64,000 nucleotides of DNA from JBAYIE01 sp965279165 (lineage in GTDB: Bacteria; Bacteroidota; Bacteroidia; UKL13-3). Every line of letters begins with the position of its first letter. The stretch's first letter is position 1. The notes under the pieces are model-generated. The model did no database searches. It saw only the letters and a program-made list of their open reading frames with translations, and was not told the origin of the DNA. The DNA lies in contig OZ257140.1 of the NCBI GenBank assembly GCA_965279165.1, positions 682,001 through 746,000 on the forward strand, read 5' to 3'. The translations under genes and the position numbers were made by a program. Of this stretch, positions 35,675 to 43,429 are shown piece by piece.

Positions 35675-37687
35675 TCAATGTTGAACAATCAATTTTTGTT
35701 CGATGAGGATACTATTTAGATTATCCATGAATTGAATAAAGTATAATCCATTATTCAAATCTGAAATGTCAAAATGTGAAGAAAAAGATTTACTTATAAT
35801 TTGCCTCCCAAGTATATCAAATATCTTAACCTGCGTACACCCTTTACAATGATTGATAGTGAAATATGTATGTGCGGGATTAGGAAAAATTCCTTCGTAA
35901 TATGTCTCCTTGTCCTCCAAATTTTCAGTACCGGTTAATTCACTTAGTGACCGTTTAAGCACTCCATAGTTTGCCGTACCAACATAAATATTGGTTTCAT
36001 CAACAGCTATTCCGTTTAAATATTCTTCCGGGAGATCATCTGTAATTGACTCCCATTTTGACTCATTTTTATTCAATATAAAAATCCCTTCCTCGCCTGC
36101 ACAAATCAATAATCTGTTTCCACTTACCGTAATTCCTTTAACATTTCCATATTGAAGTCCATCATTTACTGCAAACCAATCAATCCCATTGTTTTCCGAT
36201 TTATAAACCCCATAACTTGTAGCAACATAAATTGTTGATCCTTTCACAACAATATTATTGATATGGTAAAAAACAACTACTGACCTAATAAAATTCCACT
36301 GATTACCATTGCTTGTAAACATAAACAAACCACGTTCAGTTCCTACATAAATAATATCGTTAAATGAGAAAAGTGAAGTAATTTTAAATATAGGTGTATC
36401 TGTCGTAATAACCGACCAATTTTGTCCATTGTCTTTGGATTGTGCAAAATTATAATTTCCTGTTCCGAATGCTATAATTAAGTTGTTATCACCCCAAATG
36501 GCTTTGACTCGGTAATACAACAAGTTTGAGGATACTTTTTCCCAATTTGAAGTACCGGTTCTAGATCTGAATATTCCATCATAGCTTCCATAAAAATAAA
36601 AAGAGTCATTGGCTGTAAAAGTGATAGGTTCATCAATTGTATCAGTATAATTTAACCATTTGCTTCCTTTATCAAAACTATAAAAGGATCCAGCATTTGC
36701 TGTCGTTGCTTGCAGAGAACCATTTATTCCGAATAAAGTCCTAACTTTTTGATAGCTAAAACCATTATTAGCAAAATGCCATGTAATTCCTGAGTCATTT
36801 GAGATCTTAATTCCTTTATTATATACTCCTGCAATTAATAAATTATCCTTCAGATCAATCTTTCTTACCATACAGTTGCATAACTTTTCCCAATGTAAAG
36901 ATGCAGTGTCTGACCTAAAAATTCCAAAATCGGTTTTAACAATTAAGTATTTACCCAACACAAGTAAATCTTGCATTGTATTAGAATCGATAGTATCTGA
37001 TGGATTAATTTTAATCCAAGAGTTTCCGTTGTTGATTGAAGAATATAATCCATCTCTATATGCTGTTGCCAGAAGTTTGCCATTCACTTTACATATTGAT
37101 TCCACAAAACCATAAACTATGCCGCTATCAGCTGACATCCATGTAATTCCATTGTCGGTAGATTTATAAAGAGTATTTCCCGGTGATGGTCCAGCTGAAG
37201 CAAGGAACAAAGTTGAATCAAACTTTGTAATCATATGAGATTGATAATAATGTTCGTTGTTCGTCATGATTTCCTGAAAGGTCAGGTCGCTTTTCGAAAC
37301 AAAGAGGCCATTGTTTGTCCCAACAAAAATCTTTTCGTTTGATTTGTAAATGCAATACAACATTCCAAAATCATGATTTGTGATAGTACTCCAGGATTCA
37401 CCATTATCTTGTGTTACATAGAGTCGACTATTGGAACCAGCATATAAAATTCCATCACTAAAATGTAGAGACCAAATTTGGTCATCCATCAATTCATGTG
37501 AAATTAAAATCCAATTTTGGCCATTATCTTTTGATCTATAAACACCGTTTTGAGTACCTACATATAAATCATTGGAACTATGACAAATAGCATTAATCTG
37601 CTCACCAAATGGCCCATTAGTTTGTATCCATTGCGAATTAGCATTGGTAAACTGGAAAATTAGAATTGTCAGGTACAGTACTTTCAT
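35675..37687 (-). CDS. Exported beta-propeller-like repeat protein with T9SS sorting domain
   Basis: This 670-aa protein has a signal peptide (residues 1-19, ending NSQ). About a dozen repeats of 40-45 residues follow, with the BNR/Ycf48-like pattern Y-V-G-T-x-x-G-V-Y-x-S-x-D-N-G-x-x-W (for example YVGTQNGVYRSKDNGQNW). These should fold as one or two beta-propellers. The last 80 residues are a type A T9SS domain starting GIFPNPAHTYFTINH. The binding partner is unknown. No neighbouring enzyme or regulator suggests a role. Confidence 0.82.
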   Translation of the reverse strand: MKVLYLTILIFQFTNANSQWIQTNGPFGEQINAICHSSNDLYVGTQNGVYRSKDNGQNWILISHELMDDQIWSLHFSDGILYAGSNSRLYVTQDNGESWSTITNHDFGMLYCIYKSNEKIFVGTNNGLFVSKSDLTFQEIMTNNEHYYQSHMITKFDSTLFLASAGPSPGNTLYKSTDNGITWMSADSGIVYGFVESICKVNGKLLATAYRDGLYSSINNGNSWIKINPSDTIDSNTMQDLLVLGKYLIVKTDFGIFRSDTASLHWEKLCNCMVRKIDLKDNLLIAGVYNKGIKISNDSGITWHFANNGFSYQKVRTLFGINGSLQATTANAGSFYSFDKGSKWLNYTDTIDEPITFTANDSFYFYGSYDGIFRSRTGTSNWEKVSSNLLYYRVKAIWGDNNLIIAFGTGNYNFAQSKDNGQNWSVITTDTPIFKITSLFSFNDIIYVGTERGLFMFTSNGNQWNFIRSVVVFYHINNIVVKGSTIYVATSYGVYKSENNGIDWFAVNDGLQYGNVKGITVSGNRLLICAGEEGIFILNKNESKWESITDDLPEEYLNGIAVDETNIYVGTANYGVLKRSLSELTGTENLEDKETYYEGIFPNPAHTYFTINHCKGCTQVKIFDILGRQIISKSFSSHFDISDLNNGLYFIQFMDNLNSILIEQKLIVQH

Positions 37688-38042
37688 TATTTTTCTTAAG
37701 AAAGGTTCTGAAAACCAATTAACTTTTGATAAAGGTAAATATTTTCAAAGGATAATAAAAAGATATATTTTAGTGTGAAGTAAGAGTGATTGAAGAAAGA
37801 AAATCAAAGAAATGTATTCGCTTTAATTTTTGATTAAAAAAGAAAAGTGCGAGTGCGAGAGCAGGTATCTTTGGGAAAATCAGCGTGAGGTGTTCGCTCT
37901 CACACTCACTTTCACTCTGATTTTGTACTGGCAAACGGTGAAATGTCGAATTTTTTTCACATAGTTACTATCAAATACAAACAATGAAAGTGTAGGCTCA
38001 TCATGAAAGCCTAGCATTTGTCTTAACTCTAAATATCGGGAT
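37688..38042. repeat. Gene-free stretch with GAGTGCGAG hairpin repeat
   Basis: This stretch has no gene. At about 37846-37916 it holds an imperfect inverted repeat: AGTGCGAGTGCGAGAGC on the left faces GCTCTCACACTCACT on the right, with GGGAAAATCAG between them. The same words recur around 39170-39340, so this is one member of a small local repeat family. The rest shows nothing recognisable. Confidence 0.55.
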
Positions 38043-38957
38043 CTATATTTTTACCAACTTACGAACGCGCAACTCACTGTTGTTCCTGATGATAATCCAA
38101 TATAAGCCGGGAAGCAAATCTTCCGTATCCATTTGGTTCCTCGTGCCAGATAAACTTACTATTATTCGCTCTTTTCCTTGTGAGTCGATCAAAGTTGCCT
38201 CCCCTGTAATTCCTCCTTCAATTGAAATACTGGAAGTAAAAGGATTCGGACTAACGGAAAATAAATCAGGCAAAGATTCATTCATTCCCATTAATGGCTT
38301 TGTTCCGAAGGTCTCTGACCCTTTCTTGTAATAAACTAAATTGTTCTGATAAATGGCAGTATGCGTACCTTGTGCAGTTTCATCACTGTATTGATAAGCG
38401 AGGCCCAATCCGGCAACATAATTGTCATACCCCCATAATGGTTCAAAAACGTGAAAACAGCTATCTACCATCCACACAATGGCATTCCATCGAAATATCG
38501 AAATTAAGGGACGAGAACCATAGCTCGAATGCTCTATGATTGTGTCAGTCCAGTATCCGGTAAAACCTGTGGTATCGTTAAAACAGGACCCATAGAGCAG
38601 ACTATAGGGTTTTGCCCCAAGATGCGCTCCCAATGTATCATCTAGATGAGTATAAATTGATATCTTACCAATTGTTGAATCTTTAATATCACTACATGTA
38701 TCGCAATTTCTTGCCCTGAAATAATATTCGTTTGTTAAATAATACAAGCTATCCCCACTTGTGTTGGAATATCTTTCTCGAACAACTGTTTTATGATACG
38801 AATCAGGACCATATTTCCTCACCTGCCAAATGAAAACATCTCCAACTTGAAAATCATAAACTTGTCTCGGCGTAATGATGGTCTGAGCTTTCAGATATGA
38901 ACAGTCTAAAAGCGTCAGGAATATCACCAATGTTTGAACAAAGTGTCTCACAATCAT
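38043..38957 (-). CDS. Exported protein with T9SS sorting domain, function unknown
   Basis: This 304-aa protein has a signal peptide (residues about 1-25, ending YLKAQ) and a mature part of about 200 residues with no recognised domain. It contains an isolated CDTCSD motif. It closes with a type A T9SS sorting domain from SVSPNPFTSSISIEG to the C-terminus (LRVRKLVKI). It is flanked by repeat-rich non-coding DNA on both sides and is probably transcribed alone. Confidence 0.75.
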   Translation of the reverse strand: MIVRHFVQTLVIFLTLLDCSYLKAQTIITPRQVYDFQVGDVFIWQVRKYGPDSYHKTVVRERYSNTSGDSLYYLTNEYYFRARNCDTCSDIKDSTIGKISIYTHLDDTLGAHLGAKPYSLLYGSCFNDTTGFTGYWTDTIIEHSSYGSRPLISIFRWNAIVWMVDSCFHVFEPLWGYDNYVAGLGLAYQYSDETAQGTHTAIYQNNLVYYKKGSETFGTKPLMGMNESLPDLFSVSPNPFTSSISIEGGITGEATLIDSQGKERIIVSLSGTRNQMDTEDLLPGLYWIIIRNNSELRVRKLVKI

Positions 38958-39340
38958 TATACAATATTACTTCATTAAACATGAATTAGATTAATTTTAG
39001 TTGACGCACAACTAGAGAAAAAGATTTGTGAGTTGTACGATTAAAAAAGAAAGTTAGTGTGCAATGTTCAATTACTCAATAAAAGCTTGAAAACCATTGC
39101 ACTGCAAGGATTTTCAAGCAACAATGCTCGTAAGCGGGGAAAAGTCGAGTTTCAGCTTTATAGAAATTTCTTGAATGGGTGAGTGTGTGAGCGAGTATTG
39201 TGGGAAAATCAGATCGATGTGCTTGTAATAATTTGATTTAAAAAAATGAATTTGTGAGTTTGAGTGCGAGTGTGAGATAAAAATGAGTGTGAAATATAGA
39301 TAGTTCTCACACTCTAAACTCACACTCACACTCATTTTTG
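38958..39340. repeat. Gene-free stretch with GAGTGTGAG repeats and a long hairpin
   Basis: No gene is seen here. At 39279-39292 and 39326-39339 the sequences AAAAATGAGTGTGA and TCACACTCATTTTT form a perfect 14-bp inverted repeat with a 33-nt loop. They directly follow the 3' end of the tRNA-Leu gene on the minus strand, where they may act as its terminator. More GAGTGTGAG-like words occur at 39178-39195 and 39257-39276. TGGGAAAATCAG near 39200 repeats one seen at about 37872. Confidence 0.55.
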
Positions 39341-39424
39341 TACCCAGGATCGGGGTCGAACCGATACAGGGGTGAACCTACTGGTGTTTGAGACCAGCGC
39401 GTCTACCAATTCCGCCACCTGGGC
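39341..39424 (-). tRNA. tRNA-Leu (anticodon CAA)
   Basis: On the minus strand this is an 84-nt class II tRNA. The acceptor GCCCAGG pairs with CCTGGGT (G1-U72 wobble). The D-arm is GGAATTGGTAGACGC, the anticodon stem is CTGGT/ACCAG with loop CTCAAAC (anticodon CAA), a long variable arm follows, and the T-arm is ATCGG-TTCGACC-CCGAT. No CCA is encoded. Seventeen bases of its 5' end and leader are repeated 52 bp upstream. Confidence 0.95.
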
Positions 39425-39727
39425 ATTTTTTTCTCACGTTTACCACCCCGATAGCTATCGGGGCCGCCACCTGGGCATTTCCTCTTTCATCCTTCCTATT
39501 AAAGGAATTATGAATCGGGGTGGCAAATATAAGCGAATATAGAAATCTGCAAAAATTAAATATGAAAGTTTCACCTATTCCACCCATTCTGATACAAACA
39601 AGGTAATTAATTGCAGTCCTGAGACACAAATACCAACGGTATCATCATAAAAACAGATTTTAATAATAAATATTTCTTGCATATATAATTTTCTTATATA
39701 TCTTCGTTTAACAATATAAAGACAACT
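39425..39727. repeat. Gene-free stretch with palindrome and duplicated tRNA 5' end
   Basis: CCCCGATAGCTATCGGGG (39446-39463) is a perfect 18-bp palindrome. Directly after it, 39464-39480 repeats exactly the 17 bases at 39412-39428, which cover the first 13 bases of the tRNA-Leu and its leader. The remainder up to the padR ATG is AT-rich and probably holds the padR promoter, but no clear boxes were seen. Confidence 0.7.
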
Positions 39728-40078
39728 ATGGCATCATCTGATTTATTAAAAGGCATGTTAAAACCCATCATTCTTAAATTGCTTCAAGAAAGAGGCAGGA
39801 TGTATGGATATGAAATTACACAGTTAATTAGTGAAATTACCAATGGGGAAGTAGTTCTCACCTTCGGGGCATTATATCCTATTCTGCATAAACTGGAAAG
39901 TGATGGAATAGTAATTACGGAACAAGAAGTAATCAATAACCGAAACCGAATCTATTATTCGATAAGCAAAAAGGGAGTTGGAATGGCGCAAGAAAAAATT
40001 GCGGAACTCGAAGAAATTGTACAAACCCTTAAAGTATTCCTCAAACCAAATTTTGGACTTAAATATGAAACTACTTAA
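39728..40078 (+). CDS. PadR family transcriptional regulator
   Basis: This 116-aa winged-helix regulator has the family start LLKGMLKPIILKLLQERGRMYGYEI, then FGALYPILHKLESDGIV and NRNRIYYSISKKG. A short C-terminal helix follows for dimerisation. Its last 14 bp overlap the start of the next gene, whose N-terminal domain is of the kind often paired with PadR regulators. So it likely controls the membrane protein cluster that follows (40065-41783). The ligand is unknown. Confidence 0.9.
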   Translation: MASSDLLKGMLKPIILKLLQERGRMYGYEITQLISEITNGEVVLTFGALYPILHKLESDGIVITEQEVINNRNRIYYSISKKGVGMAQEKIAELEEIVQTLKVFLKPNFGLKYETT

Positions 40079-40976
40079 TCCAAACCAAATTGAACAAATC
40101 AGGAAAGATATCCTAAGTGTTAACCTTTCCATTCACTCTTTACAAGAAGAGTTGATTGATCATGTTTGTTGTACTATAGAAGAAAACATGAACCACGGGA
40201 AATCGTTTGAAGAAGCTTACCAAATCATCAAAGTACATATCGGTTCACAGCATTTAAAAGAAATTGAAGAAGACACCTTGTTATTAACCAATAAATTATA
40301 CCATCTCATGAAAAACTTGTTGAAATTCTCAGGAACTATTTCTCTTTCCTGTATTGCTATTGGAACCTTAATGCGTTTCATGTATCTGCCCGGTGCCGAT
40401 TTGATATTGGTAGTAGGTTTCTTGTTATTAACCTTTCTGTTTATCCCAATTGCTGTGTTTTTAGACTATAGTTTAACCGCAGAAAAACAATGGATAAGGA
40501 GAATTACATTATTGTTTGGCTGTTTGTTTTTAAGCAATGGAATCCTCTTTAAGGTAATGCATTGGCAAGGCGCAAATATGTTGATTGTTGGGGGATTCTT
40601 TTTCATGCTATTTCTCTTTGCTCCTGTAGTAATTTCCAATGAATTTAAGAAGGAATCTTCCAATCGGGCAAAATCCATCATAGGACTTGGGGGAATCTCC
40701 TTACTTATTTTTGCAATGGGTATTTTATTTAAACTGATGCATTGGCCAGGAGCCGTCGTGTTCTTTGTAACCGGAAGTTTGCTCTTTTTCGGAATTTTTA
40801 TTCCATTATACTGTTGGTTTATTCTGCAAAAAAAAGAAATATCCTTTGCCCCTTTTATCTATGTTATTATCCTATCTGTTTATGTAATAACCATGACCGG
40901 TTTAATCTCTATCTCACCTCAAACAAACCCGACCACTCAAAACCAAACTTCACCTATTACTCATTCTCCTAATTAA
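40065..40976 (+). CDS. Membrane protein with HAAS-like prefix and three MHWPGA hairpin repeats
   Basis: This 303-aa protein starts at ATG 40065 and overlaps padR by 14 bp. Residues 1-65 are a helical cytosolic domain, with LQEELIDHVCCTIEENM and SFEEAYQII, resembling the prefix domains of PadR-linked permeases. Three membrane units follow at about 60-residue spacing, with LMRFMYLPGA (102), LFKVMHWQGA (161) and LFKLMHWPGA (221), each followed by a hydrophobic segment ending F-x-P. The motif resembles the two-helix hairpin of the T9SS/gliding motor protein GldL. A last helix and a Thr/Pro-rich tail follow. No function is known. Confidence 0.75.
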   Translation: MKLLNPNQIEQIRKDILSVNLSIHSLQEELIDHVCCTIEENMNHGKSFEEAYQIIKVHIGSQHLKEIEEDTLLLTNKLYHLMKNLLKFSGTISLSCIAIGTLMRFMYLPGADLILVVGFLLLTFLFIPIAVFLDYSLTAEKQWIRRITLLFGCLFLSNGILFKVMHWQGANMLIVGGFFFMLFLFAPVVISNEFKKESSNRAKSIIGLGGISLLIFAMGILFKLMHWPGAVVFFVTGSLLFFGIFIPLYCWFILQKKEISFAPFIYVIILSVYVITMTGLISISPQTNPTTQNQTSPITHSPN

Positions 40977-40981
40977 TAAAC

Positions 40982-41419
40982 ATGATGAAAAAAACAACCT
41001 TCCTATTGGGTATTCTGGTAATACAAAATATGTTAGCAGGTACCTTATTTAAAGTCATGCACTGGCCGGGCGCCAACATTCTTCTTACTTTAGGCTGCAT
41101 GCTTTTTAGTTTTATTTTTCTTCCTATTGCCCTTTACATTAGTTACAAAGAACAACATCAGTATTTATGGTTACATGTAATTACTTTGTTTGTATTCTCG
41201 ATTGGCATTCAAAGTATCCTTTTTAAAGTGCTCCAATGGGATGGAAATCAATTGCTACTTCAAATTGCATTTCCTTTGCCCTTTATTCTCTTTTTGCCGG
41301 TATTTCTATATCAAACAAGGCTCAATAAAAAACTCGATGATACAAACTTTTTAGGTGTTTTGTTTGGGTTAACTTTTATAGCTGTGTTTAGTGTATTGTT
41401 GGCGATGCGTATTGGTTGA
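40982..41419 (+). CDS. Membrane protein with two MHWPGA-type hairpin repeats
   Basis: This 145-aa protein has two units like those of the preceding gene: TLFKVMHWPGAN at residues 21-32 and a degenerate LFKVLQWDGNQ at 80-90. Each precedes a hydrophobic stretch (IFLPIALY, LFLPVFLY), and a final helix follows. It begins 5 bp after its neighbour and probably arose from it by duplication. The cytosolic prefix domain is missing. Function is unknown; a shared membrane complex with the previous protein is an inference. Confidence 0.72.
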   Translation: MMKKTTFLLGILVIQNMLAGTLFKVMHWPGANILLTLGCMLFSFIFLPIALYISYKEQHQYLWLHVITLFVFSIGIQSILFKVLQWDGNQLLLQIAFPLPFILFLPVFLYQTRLNKKLDDTNFLGVLFGLTFIAVFSVLLAMRIG

Positions 41420-41517
41420 TATACTGGTATTAGAATCTAATTAAGCATGTAAATTATGTAATTCAATATTTCTTATTTACAACAATATTGCCCTTTGATT
41501 CTTTTAACCTTTGTACC

Positions 41518-41712
41518 ATGAACCTAAAACGAATATTTGGTGCTGTATTAACTATCCTTGGTATAAGTGGGTTAATCTATGCTGCGGTGCTGTTTGCCAA
41601 TTCAACCGGTGGACAATTCAATCTTAAAGGCTTTGCAATTTATGGCATACTCAGTGCTGTATTCTTTGCAGCCGGTATTAATTTAATCAGAACAACAAAA
41701 GACGAATCATAA
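41518..41712 (+). CDS. Small two-helix membrane protein
   Basis: This 64-aa protein starts at ATG 41518 (MNLKRIFGAVLTILGISGLIY). It has two hydrophobic segments of about 20 residues joined by NSTGGQFNLKG and a charged end, RTTKDES. Such short proteins are common in Bacteroidota, without known function. It lies 98 bp after the MHWPGA gene, and its stop codon overlaps the start of the next small ORF (TAATG). Confidence 0.65.
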   Translation: MNLKRIFGAVLTILGISGLIYAAVLFANSTGGQFNLKGFAIYGILSAVFFAAGINLIRTTKDES

Positions 41713-41783
41713 TGCTTATTTGGATCATAATCGCTGTTGCAGTAGTTTTTGTTGGATTGGGATATTACCTACATAAAAGATAA
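41712..41783 (+). CDS. 23-residue single-helix membrane peptide
   Basis: This short ORF starts on the last base of the preceding stop codon (TAATG), a typical reinitiation arrangement. The peptide begins MLIWIIIAVAVVFVGLG and ends YYLHKR, that is one hydrophobic helix with a positively charged end. It resembles the very small membrane peptides that attach to larger membrane complexes. There is no homology evidence; the case rests on the overlap, the composition and the position in the cluster. Confidence 0.5.
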   Translation: MLIWIIIAVAVVFVGLGYYLHKR

Positions 41784-41856
41784 TATAAAATTATTAAACC
41801 CTTTCGCACAATATAACAGGAGGCATGCGCTAACGGGTAATTTCAATAAAGGAAAA

Positions 41857-42819
41857 CTATTTTACTAATTTTTGTATTACTTCTCGACCTTCTTTTGTTA
41901 CTTTCATAAAGTAAACTCCCGATGCAACTTCAGAAGTATTAATCAGCCTTTCACTTTCTCCATGCATTACCTTTTTCCCAAACATATCGATCAGTTCCCA
42001 TTCAAAAATTCCATCCACCTGCAAGTGGATAGTTTCATTAAATGGATTTGGAAAAATAGACAAAGTACCTTTTGCTGTATTATCCAATAATCCGGTACTA
42101 GGAAATGCGAAAGTGATTACCGTACCGGATGGCGGAAAATTAAATGCACTATAAAGCCCGGAAAAGGAAGTAGGATTTTTTACCTGCAACTGCCCGGGTT
42201 GAGAAGCATCTCCATATAAATTAGTGGCATGTGTTAATTCGGTAAAACCATTATTGGCCCTGAAAATACTGAAAACTCCAACATCCTGCGAATCAGTTAC
42301 CATGTTTGAAGGTCCGTAATGATAGTTTACTGTTTTACTTGCTTCATCAAACCAAATCTGAAAATTCACAAATTCATTGGATGCGTGATTTTCAATCCCT
42401 AAATTCTTCCATTGAAATTTTAACAATTTGTTCCCAGTAGTTCCGGTTAATTGAACCGCTATCGAAGAATTTGCATCTCTATATTTAAGACCCGGATTAT
42501 AATACCCATGAAATATATCCGTATGTGCAAATCCGGGACTTTCGTAAACAGCCAAATATCCAAACCTGGTTACATATGCCCCATTACTTGGCACAGAAGG
42601 TCGGATATTAAAATCAGCAAAAGCGCCAAATGCCGGAAAAAGTAAATCGGCATTCACATAATAAGCCGATGCAATCGAATCCGGACCATTTAAATAAACA
42701 GGATTTACTAAATCGACATATGATTCGTTAAGGATGGTATGCACATAATTTTGTTGCGCATTAACTTGTAAACCCGAGAACCCAAGGAATACAAAAATGT
42801 AAAGAATTCGTTTTTTCAT
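41857..42819 (-). CDS. Exported protein with T9SS sorting domain, function unknown
   Basis: This 320-aa protein has a clear signal peptide (residues 1-21, ending VNAQ). The beta-rich mature region has segments such as FQIWFDEASKTVNYHYGPS, seen in many Bacteroidota exported proteins. The type A T9SS domain runs from LSIFPNPFNETIHLQ to the end (IQKLVK). No catalytic motif is recognised. It is convergent with the small membrane protein cluster. Confidence 0.77.
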   Translation of the reverse strand: MKKRILYIFVFLGFSGLQVNAQQNYVHTILNESYVDLVNPVYLNGPDSIASAYYVNADLLFPAFGAFADFNIRPSVPSNGAYVTRFGYLAVYESPGFAHTDIFHGYYNPGLKYRDANSSIAVQLTGTTGNKLLKFQWKNLGIENHASNEFVNFQIWFDEASKTVNYHYGPSNMVTDSQDVGVFSIFRANNGFTELTHATNLYGDASQPGQLQVKNPTSFSGLYSAFNFPPSGTVITFAFPSTGLLDNTAKGTLSIFPNPFNETIHLQVDGIFEWELIDMFGKKVMHGESERLINTSEVASGVYFMKVTKEGREVIQKLVK

Positions 42820-43099
42820 GATTACTACTTAAGACAAACACTTCGGAAATGGCGTTGCATAATCGTAGCAGATGAACCGATTTTCGGACTTCAAATTAAT
42901 CGGTTAAATAAAGGAATACCGTTTATCCCAGGTATAACAGGCAAGGGTTTGCATTTGATTTGACCGTGTTTTTATTACATTAATTTTTATAGATACCGTT
43001 TATCACAATACAACTTTTGGGGTTACTATACCTTCAGGAGATGATGAAGTTCACTTTTAATCTATTCCAAAACCTTTAAATTTGAGCATAATTAAACAA

Positions 43100-43294
43100 A
43101 TGCTACGCATCCACTACTATATTTTCCTGTTTATTCTATGGATATTCAGTTGTTTGTTAAATCTCTCTTTTGCAATAAGAAATATTGGACATAATCAAAT
43201 TATTGAAGAATCATGTAACCGATGTGGGCGCAAAAAAAAAGACTGGAAGTATTGCAAGCGTTGTGGCAATCCAAAATTAGCCCATCGCCACTAA
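43100..43294 (+). CDS. Small membrane-anchored zinc-ribbon protein
   Basis: This 64-aa protein starts at ATG 43100; TTG 43082 is an in-frame alternative. It has one hydrophobic helix (IFLFILWIFSCLLNLSFA) and a C-terminal zinc ribbon of two CxxCG knuckles, CNRCG and CKRCG, 12 residues apart, ending HRH. The arrangement resembles short zinc-ribbon membrane proteins of unknown role. The gene stands alone between longer non-coding stretches. Confidence 0.6.
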   Translation: MLRIHYYIFLFILWIFSCLLNLSFAIRNIGHNQIIEESCNRCGRKKKDWKYCKRCGNPKLAHRH

Positions 43295-43429
43295 ACGATA
43301 AATTTCATTAATTTTCTTGGGTATAAATATGTTTCTCATTTAACCATACCAACAATCATTCCGTTATTTTTCCACATTTCTTTCTATTCAGCTTCTCTAT
43401 CCGGTAACTTGCTTAAAACAATTTCTGGT

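Noticed and set aside
35675..43294. Genomic island integrated at the tRNA-Leu
   Set aside because: No integrase, and the duplicated tRNA piece is 5' end and only 52 bp away, so there is no element between the copies large enough to be an island.
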